From positions 1 to 54,618 of the forward strand of contig JABDJO010000122.1 in the NCBI GenBank assembly GCA_013002465.1: 54,618 bases of DNA, given 5' to 3'. This document shows, piece by piece, positions 51,701 through 54,618 of the stretch; the stretch's first letter is position 1, and each line of letters starts with the position of its first letter. The notes beneath the pieces were generated by a model, which had not been told where the DNA came from, searched no databases, and saw only the letters and a list, made by a program, of their open reading frames with translations. This DNA comes from Silicimonas sp. (lineage in GTDB: Bacteria > Pseudomonadota > Alphaproteobacteria > Rhodobacterales > Rhodobacteraceae). Made by a program: the position numbers and the translations under genes.

Positions 51701-53316
51701 TGCCAGGTATGAAGGTGACGGAATTGATTGCGCGGCTGCGCCATTCGACGCCGGGCGTGACGCTTATCTCGCCGCCGCCGCATCACGACATCTATTCGAT
51801 CGAGGACCTGGCGCAGCTGATTTATGACCTGAAGCAGATCAACCCGCGCTGCAAGGTGACGGTCAAACTGGTCGCGGCCAGTGGCGTCGGCACGATTGCC
51901 GCTGGGGTCGCCAAAGCCAAGGCCGATGTCATTCTGATTTCGGGCCACAACGGCGGCACCGGGGCGTCGCCTGCGACCTCGATCAAATATGCGGGCCTGC
52001 CCTGGGAAATGGGTTTGACCGAGGCGCATCAGGTTCTGGCCATGAACAACTTGCGTGAAAGGATCACGCTTCGAACCGATGGTGGCCTGCGCACCGGGCG
52101 CGACATCGTCATGGCGGCAATGATGGGGGCCGAGGAATACGGCATCGGCACCGCCGCCCTGATTGCCATGGGGTGCATCATGGTGCGCCAGTGCCAGTCG
52201 AACACCTGTCCCGTCGGCGTCTGTACCCAGGACGAGCGCTTGCGTGCAAAGTTTACCGGGTCAGCCGACAAGGTTGTCAACCTGATCACATTTTATGCCC
52301 AGGAAGTGCGAGAGATCCTGGCGCGGATCGGGGCACGGTCGCTGGACGAAGTGATCGGGCGCGCGGATCTGTTGTCTCAAGTCAGTCGGGGGTCGGCGCA
52401 TCTGGACGACCTTGATCTCAATCCCTTGTTGATCACCGTCGATGGCGCACACGAGATCACCTATGATCGTGAAAAGCCAAGGAACGCTGTGTCCGAAACG
52501 CTGGATGCCGAGATCGTCAAGGATGCGGCGCGATTCCTGGAAGAAGGCGAGAAGATGCAGCTTTCCTATGCGGTGCAAAACACGCACCGGACGATCGGTG
52601 CCCGCACGTCCAGCCATATTGTCCAGCGGTTTGGAATGCGCAACAGCCTGCAACGGGACCACCTGATGGTGAAATTGCAAGGGTCTGCGGGGCAATCCCT
52701 TGGCGCCTTTGCGGCACCCGGGCTGCGGCTTGAGGTGTCGGGTGATGCCAATGACTATGTGGGCAAGGGCCTCTCGGGGGGGACAATCGTCGTCCGCCCG
52801 CCGATGGCGTCCCCTCTGGTGGCTGCGAACAACGTGATCATTGGCAATACGGTGCTTTACGGGGCGACTGACGGCTATCTTTTCGCCGCAGGTCGCGCGG
52901 GCGAGCGTTTTGCGGTGCGAAACTCCGGCGCAAAAGTGGTGATCGAGGGCTGTGGCTCGAACGGGTGCGAATACATGACCGGTGGCGTTGCCGTCATTCT
53001 TGGCCGGATCGGTGCGAACTTTGGGGCCGGCATGACAGGTGGCATGGCTTATCTTTATGACAGCGATGGCACCGCCCAGACCCTGATCAATCGGGAGACG
53101 CTGCTGATCGTTCCTTTGGCTGAAGGGCATTACATGGCCGAACTTGAGCAGCTCTTGGAAATGCATCTGGAAGAAACCGGAAGCCATCGCGCGACCGCAA
53201 TTCTGCAGCACTGGGAAGAAGAGAAATCGAAGTTCCTGCAGATTTGTCCGAAGGAAATGGTGAACAAGTTGGAGGTGCCGTTACCGGGTCAAGATCAGGC
53301 AATTCCCGCGGAATAG
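48781..53316 (+). CDS. gltB: Glutamate synthase (NADPH) large subunit
   Basis: A 1511-residue GltB that makes two glutamates from glutamine and 2-oxoglutarate. Translation starts at the ATG at 48781 and includes a propeptide of 33 residues before the Ntn nucleophile Cys34 (ASCGVGLVVSIDG). The glutaminase domain (34 to about 430) is followed by the central domain, the FMN synthase domain (about 830-1200, with SDSGEGGEDP and GGTGASPATSIKYAG), the 3Fe-4S ligands Cys1132, Cys1138 and Cys1143, and the C-terminal beta-helix domain with Gly-rich repeats (FGAGMTGGMAYLYD). The size and domain order are normal. It is unusual only in being separated from gltD by three GFA genes. Confidence 0.97.
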   Translation: MTKYDAGWATAEEARRAWMAEHSLYAEDTEHASCGVGLVVSIDGSKSRKVVEHGINALKAVWHRGAVDADGMTGDGAGIHVQIPVPFFYDQVERTGHRPNKDELLAVGQVFLPRTDFGAQEMCRTIVETEVLRMGYAIYGWRHVPVDVSVLGEKANATRPEIEQILISNSKGVDEDTFERELYVIRRRIEKAAAAAQVPQLYLASLSCRSIIYKGMMLAEQVAEFYPDLKDERFESAFAIYHQRYSTNTFPQWWLAQPFRMLAHNGEINTLKGNVNWMKSHEIRMASGTFGDTAEDIKPIIPNGSSDSSALDAVFEVLVRAGRNAPMAKTMLIPESWSQLAVELPQAWRDMYSYCNAVMEPWDGPAALAMTDGRWVCAGLDRNGLRPMRYTVTGDGLLIAGSETGMVPVDEATVVEKGALGPGQMIAVDMADGKLFRDTEIKDTLSAAAPFGEWVGKIVELDDELSGLTEEPVFTGTALKQRQIAAGFTIEELEHVLAPMAEDGKEALASMGDDTPSAVLSTTYRPLSHFFRQNFSQVTNPPIDSLREYRVMSLKTRFGNLKNVLDQDGSQTEILVLDSPFLGNAQFGRLVEAFESEMVEIDCTFSPKDGSGALSRALQRVRAEAEDAVRSGAGHIVLTDHKLGQDKVAMPMILATSAVHGWLTRKGLRTFCSLNVRSAECVDPHYFAVLVGCGATTVNAYLAEDSIADRIDRGLIDGTLTEAMARYRAAIDAGLLKIMSKMGISVISSYRGGLNFEAVGLSRAMVNEYFPGMHSRISGIGVSGIQTKAEEVHARGFKGEGVLPIGGFYKARTSGETHAWEATAMHMLQSACQRASYSMWQQYSAKMKSLPPIHLRDLLDIKPLGPAVPIEEVESITSIRKRFVTPGMSLGALSPEAHKTLNVAMNRIGAKSDSGEGGEDPAHFVPEPNGDNPSAKIKQVASGRFGVTAEYLNQCEELEIKVAQGAKPGEGGQLPGMKVTELIARLRHSTPGVTLISPPPHHDIYSIEDLAQLIYDLKQINPRCKVTVKLVAASGVGTIAAGVAKAKADVILISGHNGGTGASPATSIKYAGLPWEMGLTEAHQVLAMNNLRERITLRTDGGLRTGRDIVMAAMMGAEEYGIGTAALIAMGCIMVRQCQSNTCPVGVCTQDERLRAKFTGSADKVVNLITFYAQEVREILARIGARSLDEVIGRADLLSQVSRGSAHLDDLDLNPLLITVDGAHEITYDREKPRNAVSETLDAEIVKDAARFLEEGEKMQLSYAVQNTHRTIGARTSSHIVQRFGMRNSLQRDHLMVKLQGSAGQSLGAFAAPGLRLEVSGDANDYVGKGLSGGTIVVRPPMASPLVAANNVIIGNTVLYGATDGYLFAAGRAGERFAVRNSGAKVVIEGCGSNGCEYMTGGVAVILGRIGANFGAGMTGGMAYLYDSDGTAQTLINRETLLIVPLAEGHYMAELEQLLEMHLEETGSHRATAILQHWEEEKSKFLQICPKEMVNKLEVPLPGQDQAIPAE

Positions 53317-53370
53317 AGACTGTTTCGGACGCATATAGGGTCAAGCGATCGAGTCTGACTGCCGTCTTCT

Positions 53371-53399
53371 TTGACATTGGTGCTGATGTGTTGTTAACA
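53371..53399 (+). promoter_or_regulatory. Possible promoter before the chromate-resistance genes
   Basis: A perfect TTGACA (53371-53376) lies in the 181-base gap after gltB. At 17-18 bases from it stands TTAACA or TAACAG, a poor -10 element. The gap holds nothing else obvious; a transcript would run about 95 bases to the next start. Confidence 0.35.
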
Positions 53400-53497
53400 G
53401 TTTCAACATGGGGCCAAACTGCGAACGCCCCGTGAGGCTCAGGCCCAAGTTCGCTTCGTTCCACGGCGCCGCTGGCGTCGTTTATGGAGGAAGCCAC

Positions 53498-54319
53498 ATG
53501 CCTGGACCCCAGGAAATAGCACCAAAACAACTTTTCCGCCTGATCGGGACGCCGGATGCGCCCATCATCGTCGAACTGCGCATTGATGAAGATTTTGACG
53601 CCGACCCTAGGATGATACCGGGGGCAGTCCGGCACTCGCATAAAGACATTGACGGATTGCTTGCACGTTTGCCGGATTCGGCGCGTGTGGTCGCCTTGTG
53701 TCACAAAGGTCGGAAGATTTCGCAGGGTACGGCAGCCCTTTTGCGCAACGCGGGCCACGCGGTCGAGACGCTTGAAGGCGGCCAGGTTGCCTGGACGGAT
53801 CAAGGGATGACGACGGTGCGCTTTCCGCATGACTTGCCCCGCGATGCTGAAGGGGCGACGCGTTGGGTGACGCGACACCGACCCAAGATCGACCGGATCG
53901 CCTGCCCCTGGTTGATCCGCAGGTTCATTGACCCAAGGGCCAAGTTTCTTTTTGTTCCCCCAGGCGATGTGGAAGACGTGGCCGACAGGTTCGATGCTAT
54001 CCCGTTCGATATTGAAGGCGTGCGGTTTTCGCATCGGGGGCAGAATTGCACGTTTGACACCATTCTTGAGGAGTTCTCCCTGCAAGCCGAAGCGCTGGAT
54101 ACGCTCGCGCAAGTGGTGCGCGGCGCAGACACCAATTCGCACGATCTGGCACCGCAGGCGGCGGGGCTATTGGCGATATCTGTAGGCCTTTCCCGTTTGT
54201 TTAGTGACGATTTGGAGCAACTTCGCGCCGGAATGACGCTTTATGATGCGCTTTTTCGCTGGGCGCGGGATGGGCAAGGCGAAGGCCACGATTGGCCGGC
54301 GTCGTCGGTTCGGTCATGA
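53498..54319 (+). CDS. Rhodanese domain-ChrB C-terminal domain fusion (chromate resistance-like)
   Basis: A 273-residue protein with two domains. The N-terminal rhodanese (about 5-110) has VVALCHKGRKISQGTAALL with the active cysteine. The C-terminal half (about 125-270) matches the chromate resistance protein ChrB C-terminal domain: TRHRPKIDRIACPWLIRRFIDP, the Glu/His-containing NCTFDTILEEFSL and the TNSHDLAPQAAGLLAISVGLSRLF segment. The start at 53498 follows GGAGG. It overlaps chrA by four bases, so a chromate or sulfur oxyanion role is inferred. It lacks the regulatory N-terminal domain of ChrB proper. Confidence 0.85.
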   Translation: MPGPQEIAPKQLFRLIGTPDAPIIVELRIDEDFDADPRMIPGAVRHSHKDIDGLLARLPDSARVVALCHKGRKISQGTAALLRNAGHAVETLEGGQVAWTDQGMTTVRFPHDLPRDAEGATRWVTRHRPKIDRIACPWLIRRFIDPRAKFLFVPPGDVEDVADRFDAIPFDIEGVRFSHRGQNCTFDTILEEFSLQAEALDTLAQVVRGADTNSHDLAPQAAGLLAISVGLSRLFSDDLEQLRAGMTLYDALFRWARDGQGEGHDWPASSVRS

Positions 54320-54618
54320 CGGCACCATCGTTGCGCGAGGCCCTTCCGGTCTGGGCGAAGATCGGGGTTCTTTCTTTTGGCGGACCAGCAGCGCAGATCG
54401 CCTTGATGCACCGGATAGTGGTGGACGAAAAGGGTTGGCTGGATGAAAGACAATACCTGAACGCTCTGTCGTTTTGCATGCTGTTGCCGGGCCCCGAAGC
54501 GATGCAACTGGCCACCTACGTTGGTTGGCGGTTGAACGGTGTTTGGGGCGGTCTGGTTGCCGGGCTGTTGTTCGTTCTGCCGGGCGCTGCGGTGATCCTT
54601 GCCCTTGCTGCCACATAC
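54316..54618 (+). CDS. chrA: Chromate transporter ChrA, N-terminal part (cut by window end)
   Basis: The first 101 codons of a chromate ion transporter. The reading is MTAPSLREALPVWAKIGVLSFGGPAAQIALMHRIVVDEKGW in full context (parts IGVLSFGGPAAQIALMH and CMLLPGPEAMQLATYVGW being the two family motifs), with a further GGLVAGLLFVLPG segment before the window end. ChrA exports chromate driven by a proton gradient, and these FGGPAxQ and LPGPEA motifs are typical. It starts within the stop of the rhodanese-ChrB-like gene. Confidence 0.93.
   Translation, partial: MTAPSLREALPVWAKIGVLSFGGPAAQIALMHRIVVDEKGWLDERQYLNALSFCMLLPGPEAMQLATYVGWRLNGVWGGLVAGLLFVLPGAAVILALAATY

Noticed and set aside
1..54618. 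tRNA, rRNA, CRISPR, insertion sequence or prophage content
   Set aside because: No cloverleaf, ribosomal segment, regular direct-repeat array, transposase or phage gene was recognised by eye. A tRNAscan or profile search would be the firm test.

Overview
The window reads as about 54.6 kb of chromosome from a member of the Rhodobacteraceae/Roseobacteraceae (roseobacter group, Alphaproteobacteria). The reasons are its GC-rich, strongly third-position-biased genes; a dnaA-dnaN-recF block; the chvI-chvG-hprK-rapZ-EIIA-HPr cluster; a methylsuccinyl-CoA dehydrogenase of ethylmalonyl-CoA-pathway type; and family members (DUF6473, TIGR01459 HAD, bacterial ALDH16) typical of this group. I see no rRNA, tRNA, CRISPR array, insertion sequence or prophage. 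Nearly all DNA is coding, and many genes are coupled by 1-4 base ATGA/TGATG overlaps.

Layout. 1-3.5 kb: the start of a divergent epimerase gene, then the purine salvage pair adenine deaminase and AMP nucleosidase. 3.6-9.1 kb: HU, a DMT exporter, a HAD phosphatase, family II pyrophosphatase, an unusual short leader region, a small basic protein, a DUF2161 nuclease-fold protein, recO and a META lipoprotein. 9.2-13.4 kb: methylsuccinyl-CoA dehydrogenase, a TauE exporter and PEP carboxykinase. 13.8-19.1 kb: the envelope-stress/acid two-component system ChvI-ChvG, the regulatory PTS (HprK, RapZ, EIIA-Man, HPr) and an acyltransferase. 19.1-22.6 kb: 3-hydroxybutyryl-CoA dehydrogenase and the two ETF subunits, with a DUF6473 gene between. 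22.8-29.3 kb: a rhodanese-dnaA-TauE-dnaN-recF-VOC-LysE run. 29.4-36.2 kb: glycolate oxidase glcDEF, two secreted trypsin-like proteases, and an Hsp20 gene with what looks like an RpoH promoter and a ROSE-type RNA thermometer. 36.2-41.2 kb (minus strand): ALDH16, a small unknown protein, deoxyribose-phosphate aldolase and an alpha/beta hydrolase-OsmC fusion. 41.4-43.7 kb: a sugar-acid type cluster (SMP-30, Gfo/Idh/MocA) ending in a decayed isocitrate/isopropylmalate dehydrogenase gene. 43.9-54.6 kb: an NDUFA9-like protein, uppP, gltD, three tandem GFA-family proteins, gltB, and a rhodanese-ChrB-like protein with the start of chrA (cut by the window end).

The genes mostly serve central carbon and nitrogen flow: acetyl-CoA assimilation and beta-oxidation electrons (Mcd, Hbd, EtfAB), gluconeogenesis (PckA), glycolate, deoxynucleoside and purine salvage, and ammonium assimilation (GltBD), next to the chromosome replication initiation genes. 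The observations I consider most worth following are: (i) a TTGTAC-cored motif repeated at exactly 32-base spacing in two unrelated intergenic regions, one upstream of the META lipoprotein and one between gltD and the GFA genes; (ii) three GFA paralogues placed inside the glutamate synthase locus; (iii) a dense cluster of GANTC (CcrM) sites over the likely promoter of the rhodanese-dnaA operon; (iv) a ROSE-like thermometer before hsp20; and (v) a duplicated leader carrying two five-codon open frames. No clearly new multi-gene system is evident; most gene clusters are assignable to known functions.
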